A stretch of 12,544 nucleotides of DNA. Origin: an uncultured Sutterella sp. (GTDB taxonomy: Bacteria; Pseudomonadota; Gammaproteobacteria; Burkholderiales; Burkholderiaceae_F). The stretch is from contig CAJMKD010000049.1 of assembly GCA_905213905.1 (NCBI GenBank), positions 1-12,544 of the forward strand, written 5' to 3'. The translations under genes and the position numbers were made by a program. Under the pieces are notes generated by a model. It saw only the letters and a list, made by a program, of their open reading frames with translations. It was not told the origin of the DNA and made no database searches. Below, piece by piece: positions 1-5,517 of the stretch (position 1 is its first letter; every line of letters starts with the position of its first letter).

Positions 1-344
1 AGCGGCTTTTGGTCCACCAGATTGTTGTAGGCGAGCGTAAAGTCGCGTGCAAAGCCCGGTGCGGAAGGCTCAGAGAGACGATCCCGAACGAAACGCCGGA
101 TGCGGTGAATCTGAATGGCCGTATCGTCGGCAGCAATCATGCGCAGCAAGACGTTCAGCTGGTCGGCACGCCGGTCGAGAAACTCATCGTCGGCCGTCTC
201 AAAAGGAATCCCTTCGACGCGAATCGTGGCGATGAGCGAGCCGTTTCGGGACATAACGATGCCGTCATCAACGACGCTCGAGAGCGTGATGAATTTGTCG
301 ATGGCTCGTTCTCGACGCATCTGAGCGGCTTTCTCGGTGAACAT
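1..344 (-). CDS. virB4: VirB4/TrbE-family type IV secretion ATPase, N-terminal part (cut by window edge)
   Basis: Reading leftward from an ATG at 344-342, the first 114 codons are visible and no stop occurs before the edge. The N-terminus has the pattern of VirB4/TrbE/CagE proteins: a short basic-acidic start, then 'LSSVVDDGIVMSRNGSLIA', 'VEGIPFET' and an 'IHRIRRFVRD' stretch. VirB4 proteins are cytoplasmic/inner-membrane ATPases that energise pilus assembly and DNA transfer; the Walker motifs lie in the C-terminal half, outside this window, so ATPase activity cannot be checked here. The ATG overlaps the virB3 stop by one base (TGATG), which suggests translational coupling, and AAGGAG sits just upstream. 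Gene order VirB2-VirB3-VirB4 supports the call. Confidence is high for the family and moderate for which VirB4 subfamily. Confidence 0.85.
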   Translation of the reverse strand, partial: MFTEKAAQMRRERAIDKFITLSSVVDDGIVMSRNGSLIATIRVEGIPFETADDEFLDRRADQLNVLLRMIAADDTAIQIHRIRRFVRDRLSEPSAPGFARDFTLAYNNLVDQKP

Positions 345-646
345 CAGCGCTCCTTACGTTTGTAGTCGGTCGGGGCAAGGCTTGCGACCGATCCCCAAAG
401 GCGCTTGTTGAGCTGCCCGACATGACGGGTTTGCCAACTGATCCATAGCTGCCGGAAGGCTTGGTCGTCCTTGGCGGTGATCTGCGACATGATGCGCAGC
501 GCCACGGGGACCAACAGAATGAGCGGCATCCACACCCAAAAGCCCAGCAAGAGTCCCAGGCCGCAAACCGCCACTAACGTTTTGATAGGATTGCCCATGA
601 CGCACGCCGGACGTGTTGCGCCTTTGAAGATCGGTGAGGTTCGCAT
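344..646 (-). CDS. virB3: VirB3/TrbD-family type IV secretion membrane protein
   Basis: A 100-aa protein, the usual size for VirB3. The N-terminus 'SPIFKGATRPACVMGNP' is the family signature: a short cytoplasmic segment with K-G-A-T-R-P before the membrane region. Residues about 22-53 are strongly hydrophobic (AVCGLGLLLGFWVWMPLILL), giving one long or two short membrane segments, followed by a basic tail. VirB3 works with VirB4 at the inner membrane during pilus biogenesis. The first ATG is chosen because it includes the full signature; the upstream GGGG is a weak ribosome binding site. It starts 7 nt after the virB2 stop and overlaps virB4 by one base, so the three genes form a tight operon. 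Confidence 0.88.
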   Translation of the reverse strand: MRTSPIFKGATRPACVMGNPIKTLVAVCGLGLLLGFWVWMPLILLVPVALRIMSQITAKDDQAFRQLWISWQTRHVGQLNKRLWGSVASLAPTDYKRKER

Positions 647-653
647 CCTGAAA

Positions 654-938
654 TCACCCCACGAAAAGGGATGCGATCCAACCGGCCGAGCCGATCATGA
701 TGCCGCCCAAGAGGGGCTTTGCGACTTCCTGGAAGGCGTTCCCCATGAAAAGCACGCGAAAACCGGCCCACATGACCGAAATCGTCACCACGACGAGCGA
801 GACGGTCTGCAGCGTCCCTTCGATCGTGTTGAAGAAGTTGGTGACCGACTGCGTGCCGGCCGCTGCGAGCGCGGGCTCGGCTGCAACGGCAGTCAGAAGG
901 GCCAGGGGAAGAATTTTTTGAAAGCGGTTGAGCTTCAT
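654..938 (-). CDS. virB2: VirB2/TrbC-family pilin precursor
   Basis: A 94-aa protein beginning MKLNRFQKI, with a classical signal peptide: basic start, hydrophobic core LPLALLTAVAA, and a likely cleavage after ALA near residue 25. The mature part holds two hydrophobic helices (about 44-66 and 76-93) joined by a short polar loop (MGNAFQEVAKP), the layout of VirB2/TrbC pilins. In the family, mature pilin is pulled from the membrane and polymerised into the conjugative pilus. The ATG at 938 is preferred over an in-frame upstream ATG at 1034 because it directly starts the signal peptide and has GAGGA 7 nt upstream. It lies downstream of a 144-nt gap with a strong hairpin that may set its expression. 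Confidence 0.88.
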   Translation of the reverse strand: MKLNRFQKILPLALLTAVAAEPALAAAGTQSVTNFFNTIEGTLQTVSLVVVTISVMWAGFRVLFMGNAFQEVAKPLLGGIMIGSAGWIASLFVG

Positions 939-1008
939 GGTGAAGTCCTCACGGCTAAGGGTTGAAGGCTGCTGATGCAGTCGGAAAAGTGAAAACGGAG
1001 ATCCGGGC

Positions 1009-1046
1009 GGGACGCTTTGACTTGCGAAACGCAACCAAAGCGTCCC
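1009..1046. promoter_or_regulatory. Strong nested stem-loop between trbM and virB2
   Basis: The 939-1082 gap between the TrbM-like gene and virB2 carries a perfect 11-bp inverted repeat, GGGACGCTTTG (1009-1019) and CAAAGCGTCCC (1036-1046). Inside it is a second 5-bp stem, TTGCG (1022-1026) and CGCAA (1030-1034), with an AAA loop. In the leftward transcript this forms a long, nearly continuous hairpin. No T-run follows it, so it is not a simple intrinsic terminator. It may instead be an RNA-processing or stability element that raises pilin mRNA relative to trbM, a role known for intercistronic hairpins; this is inference. Confidence 0.6.
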
Positions 1047-1082
1047 TGTGGCAATTCCCCGGAATTCCTTCGGGAGCTCGGC

Positions 1083-1784
1083 TCAGTAGTGCACGCGGTT
1101 GTAGAGCTTCCCTTCGATGTAGACGTCGATGGCCCGTGGCGGCTGCGCGTTCTGCCAGGAGATGGCCGAATAGACGCGAACTTGTCGGTAGCACGTCCGT
1201 GAGTAGCCGTCGGAGTCCTTGCAGCTGTAGCGCTCATAGGCGATGCCCTGATAGTCGGCGGGCTTTACGCAGGCCTTTGAATGCACCGTGGTGCAGTGAC
1301 CGTCGCCATCGCAGCTTTCGTATTCGCCGTCGTAGTTGTATTTCGAGCGCTTCTTGGCGTAGTACCGGTTGCCGGAGCGCGAGAACTCGTTGCTCGACAA
1401 GATGCCCTGCAGGAGGTACCCGCGCGGCGCTTCCTCGTAGCCGTCGCCCAGCAACATGCACGGGTCGTAGCGGCCGTCGTTGCGTTGGGCATAGTTCCCT
1501 TCGCCCGATTGCGGACAACCAGGCATCGAGCATGGGTTGTGACGTTTGGTTGAGCAGTCGATGTATTTCTCCACGGGGGGATGGCATTCGCTCACGGACT
1601 TCCAACCGTTGGGGTTCGCGAGGCACAAAAGCAGCTCACAGCCCCAGCGGTCGTCGCCCGTCATGAGTTGATCGGCAGGGTAGAGCGCGTCGCTGTTGGT
1701 GGAAACCGGGCCAGTTGCTACTGCGAAAGCGGAGCCGGTCAATAGAGACGAAAGGAGCGTCGCCGCGAGAAGGCCTTTGACCAT
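1083..1784 (-). CDS. trbM: TrbM/KikA/MpfK-family conjugal transfer protein, with a long Cys-rich C-terminal extension
   Basis: A 233-aa exported protein. Residues 1-21 form a signal peptide (MVKGLLAATLLSSLLTGSAFA). Residues 38-75 match the TrbM/KikA core: 'DQLMTGDDRWGCELLLCL' followed by 'SVSECHPPVEKYI'. Members are periplasmic proteins of IncP/IncN-type transfer systems, thought to help mating-pair formation or pilus stability. The C-terminal half (about 76-233) is rich in Tyr, Gly and Cys; there are 12 cysteines in the whole protein, an even number in an exported protein, which suggests disulfide bonds. The ATG at 1784 is chosen because it begins the signal peptide and has GGAGG 6 nt upstream; in-frame codons further upstream lie inside the neighbouring gene and are spurious. 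It starts one base after the stop of the AlpA-like gene. Confidence 0.78.
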   Translation of the reverse strand: MVKGLLAATLLSSLLTGSAFAVATGPVSTNSDALYPADQLMTGDDRWGCELLLCLANPNGWKSVSECHPPVEKYIDCSTKRHNPCSMPGCPQSGEGNYAQRNDGRYDPCMLLGDGYEEAPRGYLLQGILSSNEFSRSGNRYYAKKRSKYNYDGEYESCDGDGHCTTVHSKACVKPADYQGIAYERYSCKDSDGYSRTCYRQVRVYSAISWQNAQPPRAIDVYIEGKLYNRVHY

Positions 1785-1785
1785 G

Positions 1786-2004
1786 TCAGCCCTCCGAAGT
1801 GCGGGGTTCAAGCGGTCGGCGATTGAGCTCCGCGAGGATGTCTCGCGAGTCCCAGCGCGTGTAGCGCTTGCGCTGCCGCACGGGTTTCGGAAAGCCGCGG
1901 TCGGCACGAACCCAGGCATAAATCGTCTTGGGCGTCACGCCAAAAATTTGCGCAACTTGCTTGGCGGTCAGAAAGGAGATGGAACTCAGAGAGGTTTCAG
2001 CCAT
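1786..2004 (-). CDS. AlpA-like helix-turn-helix DNA-binding protein
   Basis: A 72-aa protein, typical of AlpA/excisionase-type HTH_17 proteins. The motif 'FLTAKQVAQIFGVTPKTIYAWV' is the helix-turn-helix, followed by a wing-like 'FPKPVRQRKRYTRWDSRDI' with the usual F-P-x-P and R-W-x-x-x-D-I pattern. Members act as excisionases or small transcription regulators. Here it heads the leftward transfer operon, so a regulatory role is more likely than excision; no integrase is visible. The ATG at 2004 is preferred, with GAGG just upstream; an earlier in-frame TTG at 2040 lies inside an inverted repeat and lacks a ribosome binding site. The stop is one base from the trbM start, so the two are coupled. 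Confidence 0.8.
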   Translation of the reverse strand: MAETSLSSISFLTAKQVAQIFGVTPKTIYAWVRADRGFPKPVRQRKRYTRWDSRDILAELNRRPLEPRTSEG

Positions 2005-2024
2005 ACGTGCCTCAAGGGGTTCTT

Positions 2025-2056
2025 TCCGGTAACTGTTCAATCGACCCGTTACCGGA
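2025..2056. repeat. 9-bp inverted repeat upstream of the AlpA-like gene
   Basis: TCCGGTAAC (2025-2033) and GTTACCGGA (2048-2056) are perfect inverted copies separated by 14 bp. They lie 21-52 bp upstream of the AlpA-like start codon, inside the predicted 5' leader. This could be an operator for the HTH protein itself or an mRNA hairpin near its start; the sequence alone cannot decide. Confidence 0.6.
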
Positions 2057-2069
2057 CGCGGGTTGAAGA

Positions 2070-2147
2070 ACGTAACTTCACGAGCTCCTTATCGAAGCCG
2101 CTTTCGAAAGCGTCAATGAGAACGACCAAGGTGTCTTGAAGTTACGT
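2070..2147. repeat. 11-bp inverted repeat flanking a 14-bp palindrome
   Basis: ACGTAACTTCA (2070-2080) and TGAAGTTACGT (2137-2147) are perfect inverted copies 56 bp apart. Between them lies a perfect 14-bp palindrome CGCTTTCGAAAGCG (2099-2112). The arms share a GTAAC core with the 2025-2056 repeat. Together these fill the leader of the leftward operon and look like either several protein-binding sites or a folded mRNA leader. Confidence 0.55.
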
Positions 2148-2149
2148 AT

Positions 2150-2165
2150 CGGGAGAAATTTCCCG
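2150..2165. repeat. Imperfect 16-bp palindrome at the predicted transfer-operon start
   Basis: CGGGA (2150-2154) and TCCCG (2161-2165) face each other across a GAAATT centre, giving a near-palindrome. It sits just downstream of the TATGAT hexamer proposed for the leftward promoter, where a bound regulator or initial-transcript structure could act. Low confidence in function. Confidence 0.35.
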
Positions 2166-2166
2166 T

Positions 2167-2195
2167 ATCATACAACACATTAGTAAGTCTTACTA
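2167..2195 (-). promoter_or_regulatory. Predicted leftward promoter of the transfer operon
   Basis: On the minus strand TATGAT (2172-2167) is a good -10 hexamer, preceded by a TG at an extended-10-like position. The -35 position, 17 bp upstream (2195-2190), reads TAGTAA, a poor match, so an activator may be needed or basal activity may be low. The -35 region lies inside the perfect palindrome at 2180-2196, so a protein bound there would block RNA polymerase. Confidence 0.45.
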
Positions 2196-2196
2196 A
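2180..2196. promoter_or_regulatory. Operator-like perfect palindrome (8-1-8)
   Basis: TTAGTAAG and CTTACTAA flank a single central T, giving a perfect 17-bp palindrome. It lies between the divergent transfer operon and the S24-type repressor gene, over the -35 region of the leftward promoter. Size and symmetry fit a dimeric phage-type repressor. A related sequence, TTTGTAAGTA, occurs as an inverted pair upstream of the replication gene, which suggests that the same repressor controls both. Confidence 0.6.
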
Positions 2197-2224
2197 CACT
2201 TCACACTGCAAGAAACGTACAAAC

Positions 2225-2253
2225 TTGGCCGTTTTCTCAAAATTTGTTATATA
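2225..2253 (+). promoter_or_regulatory. Predicted promoter of the repressor gene
   Basis: TTGGCC (2225-2230) and TATATA (2248-2253) are spaced 17 bp apart on the plus strand, about 47 bp before the GTG start at 2300. The -35 is weak and the -10 is good. The local DNA is AT-rich. The palindrome at 2180-2196 is upstream of it, so the repressor could act on it from there. Confidence 0.4.
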
Positions 2254-2299
2254 AAGGAATTACGAAAATTCCGATTCCTTGACAAACACGAGGCCGGCT

Positions 2300-3019
2300 G
2301 TGACTGAAAAGAGCATCTATGACATTCGACGTGAAAACCTGAACATTTTGATTGATGTCTATGGATCGATCGCAAGAATCAATCAGCTAACGGGGCGTCC
2401 GCGTACGGACTCTTCGCTCAGTCAGATTCGCAATCAGACGGTCAATACGGTGAACCACAACGTCCGTCGGATGGGCAAGAACCTTGCGCGATCCCTGGAA
2501 AAGCAATTGCGTTTGGGGGAAGGCTGGTTTGATGTTGAACACTCGGACGGCAACTCCGTTGCGGTGATCAACGTTCCTTTTGGTCAGGACGACGATGACG
2601 GTACGATCAAAATTTCCCCGATCGAGAAGCCGGTTGGGACAGGCGGTTCTTCACCGCTAAACCCTAAAAAGGACTTTATTGAAATGGGAAATCGTTTCTT
2701 TGACAAAATCATCGGTGCGCCCGGCGGCGCGACTCATGACCCTTCCGGGCTTCGCTTCCATGAGGCCGACAGCGATGCGTTTGCCGAGATTCCTCGTGAC
2801 ACGATCCTGATCGTAGACACCAATGTCCGTCAGTTCACCAAGCCGGGGTTCTACCTTATTCGCGTGAACGGCAACGACCTTTTGGTGAAAATTCGCCAGG
2901 GGATCGACGGACAGTTCTTGATCTCTGCTGACGATTCGCTCCACGAAGAAAAGCCTTCGCTCGATGGCGTCGCCATCGTCGGACAGGCGATCTATGGATG
3001 GAAGGGTTTCCGGCTCTGA
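2300..3019 (+). CDS. Phage-type S24 (CI/LexA-like) repressor
   Basis: A 239-aa protein from GTG 2300. The N-terminus 'SIYDIRRENLNILI' and following residues to about 80 look like a CI-type helix-turn-helix domain; residues about 85-125 are an acidic, Gly/Pro-rich linker. From about 150 a LexA/CI peptidase fold is recognisable: 'ADSDAFAEIPRDTILIVD' in place of the GDSMxP box, with Ser158 as the likely nucleophile, and 'GNDLLVKIRQ' with Lys197 as the likely partner. The usual Met after the Ser is Asp, and no clear Ala-Gly cleavage site is visible, so self-cleavage is uncertain. GTG 2300 is favoured over the in-frame TTG 2279 because GAGG sits 6 nt upstream of it. The gene is divergent from the transfer operon and is followed by a terminator. 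Likely role: maintains a quiescent state by binding the nearby palindromes. Confidence 0.75.
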   Translation: MTEKSIYDIRRENLNILIDVYGSIARINQLTGRPRTDSSLSQIRNQTVNTVNHNVRRMGKNLARSLEKQLRLGEGWFDVEHSDGNSVAVINVPFGQDDDDGTIKISPIEKPVGTGGSSPLNPKKDFIEMGNRFFDKIIGAPGGATHDPSGLRFHEADSDAFAEIPRDTILIVDTNVRQFTKPGFYLIRVNGNDLLVKIRQGIDGQFLISADDSLHEEKPSLDGVAIVGQAIYGWKGFRL

Positions 3020-3056
3020 TCGACCGTCATCGCGCTTTTTCTAACCTTTGACACTT

Positions 3057-3079
3057 TGCCGCCTTCGGGCGGCATTTTT
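3057..3079 (+). terminator. Intrinsic terminator after the repressor
   Basis: TGCCGCC (3057-3063), a TTCG tetraloop, GGCGGCA (3068-3074) and TTTTT form a textbook rho-independent terminator 37 nt after the repressor stop. It separates the repressor from the replication operon. Confidence 0.92.
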
Positions 3080-3150
3080 GTACGCAAAGCCAGGTTTTGC
3101 ATATCTTCTGGACGATTTTGTAACGGAATTTGATGGTGTGCGAATTTTGA

Positions 3151-3228
3151 TTTGTAAGTAAAAACTGCAACAGACAAAGTACAAAATTTTGTGTTTTGTG
3201 ATAAATTGGACTGCGGAATACTTACAAA
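3151..3228. promoter_or_regulatory. Operator-like inverted pair and AT-rich palindrome in the replication promoter region
   Basis: TTTGTAAGTA (3151-3160) and TACTTACAAA (3219-3228) are perfect inverted copies 58 bp apart. They resemble the TTAGTAAG half-site of the palindrome at 2180-2196. Between them is a perfect 12-bp palindrome ACAAAATTTTGT (3181-3192), which extends with two mismatches on each side to 26 bp (3174-3199). The stretch 3080-3248 is AT-rich and holds no gene. It should contain the promoter of the replication operon, but I cannot pick one pair of hexamers with confidence. The paired sites could let a repressor loop the DNA over the promoter. Confidence 0.55.
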
Positions 3229-3248
3229 CACAGATCAGGAACGCCTCT

Positions 3249-4724
3249 ATGCTCCGGGATTTGCTGCCCTTCATTTGCCGTAGGCTGGGACTCTCAACGA
3301 TTCAGCTCGGAATCTTGGACTCGCTGACGCTGCGCTTGGCAGTGGGCCAAAAATTGCGAAAAGACCAGGTTGCGATGCTGTACGCAGACATGCCGGCGCG
3401 TGATTTGGAGGCGGTGCTCTCCGTCTTCTTTGAGGAGTCGTCTGATGGGCATTTGTCTTCAGCCGAGGCGCAGTTGCTGCACGAGGAGATGGTGAACGGC
3501 ACCGCTTCAGGCGCTACGAGCGATTCAACGAACGCGACGCCCGAAGCAGGCAATCAAGAGGAAGAAGAAAAGCGGATTCGCCGCAGTCAAAAGGCATCCA
3601 AAGCCTCGAAAGCTCGGTGGGAACGCGAGCGCGAACGGCGACGTCAGCAGCAGACAGAACGAGCAACGGAGGATGGCCGCTCTTCCTCCGAGCAATCCTC
3701 CGGGCTTATCGAGGAAGCTCACACGCAACAGCTTGATTCTCCCGAGCAGCGCAAGGATGTGCAAGAAGAAAACGACACAATTCTCCAAGCTTCTGCCGAG
3801 CAAAGCGCAAATGCTCCCGAGCATTCGAAGGAGCTGCAAGCACGGCGCAAGCATTCCGAGCATGCGCAAGCACGGATTTCGACGGAAAACGTGCCCGCTC
3901 ACCCGGGATCGACGAGCACGCCGAGCTCAAGCTCGGAGCATGAAAGCATGCTCCCGAGGATTGTCCCCAAGGAAAGCAACGAGGATGCACAAGGAAAGCT
4001 TGAAGCCAGCGAAGCTTCCGAGCATTCCTCCGAGAAGACGAAAAGCTCGGAGCACCTTCCCCAAGAATCCGGCCCATTCTCCCAAGCTTCTTCACAAGCA
4101 CTCACGCGCGCGCATGTACGCGCGTCGGATCTGATTTATCCGATATCCGATTCTGATCCGATCGGATCAGATCAGATCGGTAATCAGTGGATCGAAGCAT
4201 TGCGCGCGCGAGGTTTTGCCGAAGGACAGCTGCGGAAAGCCCGGAACGAATTTGAGGCTTTGATCCGGGGAGGACTGTCCTTGGAGCAGCTTCAGGTTGT
4301 GGCTGATCGAGTGATCGCCAACAAGCCCGGTGATTTTGCCTATGCCGTTCGCTACTTGCTCACAGCCTGCACGAACGAATTGGCCGCGGCTAAGGCGGGA
4401 CCTCCCGCCATGGCGAAAGCCCCAGGCGGTCTCGTCAAGGTTGCGCCTGTAACGGCTCCCAGGAAAACGGAGGAAGAGGAAGTCGCTGCCTTAGAGCGGT
4501 TTCTGCAGCAAGGCGCAAATCCCTTCTGTCTTCCGGACCAAAAGCTGCCAGCGGTGCAACGGCTCCTTGAACGCGCACGCGACGACTGGCTCATGGCCGG
4601 CAAAGCGGTGGAAGGCATCAGCCCGGCCGGTAAGCCCGTGCGTGACCCGAGGGTAGCCAAACAAATCAAGTACTACGGAGTGGAAGATGCAAAAGCTCGA
4701 ATTGCAAAGCAGCGCCGCAACTGA
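3249..4724 (+). CDS. YdaU/DUF1376-like replication protein (initiator or helicase-loading partner)
   Basis: A 491-aa protein from ATG 3249, which has AGGA 8 nt upstream; the earlier in-frame ATG at 3189 lacks a ribosome binding site. Residues 1-80 resemble the DUF1376/YdaU domain seen beside DnaC-like loaders in phages (helical region ending 'LEAVLSVFFEESSDGHLSS'). Residues about 107-135 are highly charged and basic ('KASKASKARWERERERRR'), as is common after that domain. Residues 140-300 are low-complexity, rich in Ser, Glu, Gln and His, with SEH/SEQ recurring. Residues 312-380 form a second helical domain ('QWIEALRARGFAEGQLRKAR'), possibly for loader binding. The gene overlaps the DnaC-like gene by 38 bp. 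The low-complexity DNA carries repeats that may be the replication origin itself. The function is inferred from domain and neighbour, not proven. Confidence 0.6.
   Translation: MLRDLLPFICRRLGLSTIQLGILDSLTLRLAVGQKLRKDQVAMLYADMPARDLEAVLSVFFEESSDGHLSSAEAQLLHEEMVNGTASGATSDSTNATPEAGNQEEEEKRIRRSQKASKASKARWERERERRRQQQTERATEDGRSSSEQSSGLIEEAHTQQLDSPEQRKDVQEENDTILQASAEQSANAPEHSKELQARRKHSEHAQARISTENVPAHPGSTSTPSSSSEHESMLPRIVPKESNEDAQGKLEASEASEHSSEKTKSSEHLPQESGPFSQASSQALTRAHVRASDLIYPISDSDPIGSDQIGNQWIEALRARGFAEGQLRKARNEFEALIRGGLSLEQLQVVADRVIANKPGDFAYAVRYLLTACTNELAAAKAGPPAMAKAPGGLVKVAPVTAPRKTEEEEVAALERFLQQGANPFCLPDQKLPAVQRLLERARDDWLMAGKAVEGISPAGKPVRDPRVAKQIKYYGVEDAKARIAKQRRN
3687..4055. repeat. Iteron-like GAGCA repeat cluster inside the replication gene
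   Basis: Nine GAGCA motifs, most preceded by TCC, CCC or TCG, start at 3690, 3744, 3798, 3819, 3858, 3914, 3936, 4020 and 4050. Several have the reverse half as well: ATGCTC-CC-GAGCAT (3811-3824), AAGCTC-G-GAGCAT (3929-3941) and AGCTC-G-GAGCAC (4044-4055). GGAGCATG (3935-3942) and CATGCTCC (3947-3954) form a hairpin. Most copies are in the same reading frame and encode Ser-Glu-His/Gln, so protein-level repetition is an alternative; the copy at 3914 is out of frame. Proposed as binding sites for the initiator or for ParB. Confidence 0.5.
4128..4193. repeat. GATC cluster with (GATCN)x5 tandem array and 20-bp palindrome
   Basis: Seven GATC sites start at 4128, 4155, 4160, 4165, 4170, 4175 and 4190; five of them repeat at exact 5-bp steps. 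The stretch 4152-4171 is a perfect 20-bp palindrome centred on CGATCG. Three CCGAT repeats overlap it on the left, and TTATCC at 4136-4141 is a partial DnaA-box match. An ACGCGCG/CGCGCGT inverted repeat (4104-4110, 4119-4125) lies just before. Dense GATC next to iterons is a known feature of methylation-controlled origins such as oriC and P1 oriR, so this may be the origin core. It also encodes protein (about residues 292-311 of the replication protein). Confidence 0.55.
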
Positions 4725-5517
4725 TCGTCTGAGCCGGTCGGCGTATTGCGAGAAACACGGCGAATACGTCGAAGCCGGGCGGAAAGTCTTTGGGCATGTT
4801 GTTTGGTTTGGCTGTGCGAAGTGCCAGGAGGAGGAGCGTAAGCACCAGGAGATGCTCCAAAAGCTCGAAGAAGCACGAGGACGTGCTTGGAGCTATCGGC
4901 AGCTGTTCGGAGAATGGCTTCCCAAAGCCTTCGACTTTCCACTTGAAAGCTTTGAGGTGCTTGATGCAGCCATGGGGGACGTCTACTGCGTGGCCGAGGA
5001 ATACGTGCGCAACTTTTATCGCTACCGAAGCGAAGGACGCGGTTTGTTTTTCACGGGCACGGCCGGTACCGGCAAGACCAAGCTCGCTTGCGGCGTGCTC
5101 AAGTCGCTATTCCCGGACGTTGTCGGCTGCTACGTCACGCTGAGTGACCTGGGGGACCGCGTGCGTCAAACGTGGCGAAATGCGAGCGGGGAGAACACCC
5201 CCTTTACCGAGGCGCAGCTTTTGAACGCTGTCTATCGAGCTCCGCTTTTGGTGCTCGATGAAATCGGAACGATTGCCAAACCCCAGGACGGCGAACTGCT
5301 TTTCAAGGTGATCAACACGCGTTACAGCAATCTGCTGCCGACAATCGGGATTTCGAACCTGAGCTTAACGGATCTGTGCAGCCTCTACAGCGACCGTCTC
5401 AGCCGCCGAATGGAGGAAAGGAACCAGACGATCGTCTTTGACTGGAAGCCATGGCAAGAGCGCAAAAAAACAGAACGAAAACGGATTTTTTTCAGGAAGG
5501 TGAACGATGACGAATAG
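4687..5517 (+). CDS. DnaC/IstB-like AAA+ helicase loader
   Basis: A 276-aa protein. Near the N-terminus a Cys-x2-His (Cys21, His24) and Cys-x2-Cys (Cys43, Cys46) could bind zinc, followed by a charged helix (47-66). The AAA+ core has Walker A GTAGTGKT (124-131), Walker B LLVLDE (187-192), a sensor-1-like ISN (222-224) and a DRLSRRM arginine-finger-type box (236-242), all typical of DnaC. Members load the replicative DnaB helicase at origins. The ATG at 4687 has GGAG 6 nt upstream and overlaps the YdaU-like gene by 38 bp, so translation is coupled. This gene order (YdaU-like, then DnaC-like) is a common phage replication module. It could be an IstB-like transposition ATPase, but no transposase is nearby. 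Confidence 0.85.
   Translation: MQKLELQSSAATDRLSRSAYCEKHGEYVEAGRKVFGHVVWFGCAKCQEEERKHQEMLQKLEEARGRAWSYRQLFGEWLPKAFDFPLESFEVLDAAMGDVYCVAEEYVRNFYRYRSEGRGLFFTGTAGTGKTKLACGVLKSLFPDVVGCYVTLSDLGDRVRQTWRNASGENTPFTEAQLLNAVYRAPLLVLDEIGTIAKPQDGELLFKVINTRYSNLLPTIGISNLSLTDLCSLYSDRLSRRMEERNQTIVFDWKPWQERKKTERKRIFFRKVNDDE

Noticed and set aside
638..648. A second ATCCTG on the plus strand as a nic site.
   Set aside because: No inverted repeat next to it, and it lies at the virB3 start codon.
471..965. A 164-codon plus-strand frame over virB2 and virB3.
   Set aside because: The minus strand encodes clear VirB2 and VirB3 with signal peptide and family motifs; the plus frame has none.
2653..2662. CCGCTAAA looks like half of a canonical KorB operator.
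   Set aside because: The TTTAGC half is missing and the site is in the coding sequence of the repressor.
3687..4055. Regularly spaced repeats considered as a CRISPR array.
   Set aside because: Repeats are only 5-13 bp, spacing is irregular, the region is coding and no cas gene is present.
3525..4105. Long antisense open frames opposite the replication gene.
   Set aside because: They are Ser/Cys/Leu-rich mirror images of the low-complexity sequence, without ribosome binding sites or recognisable domains.
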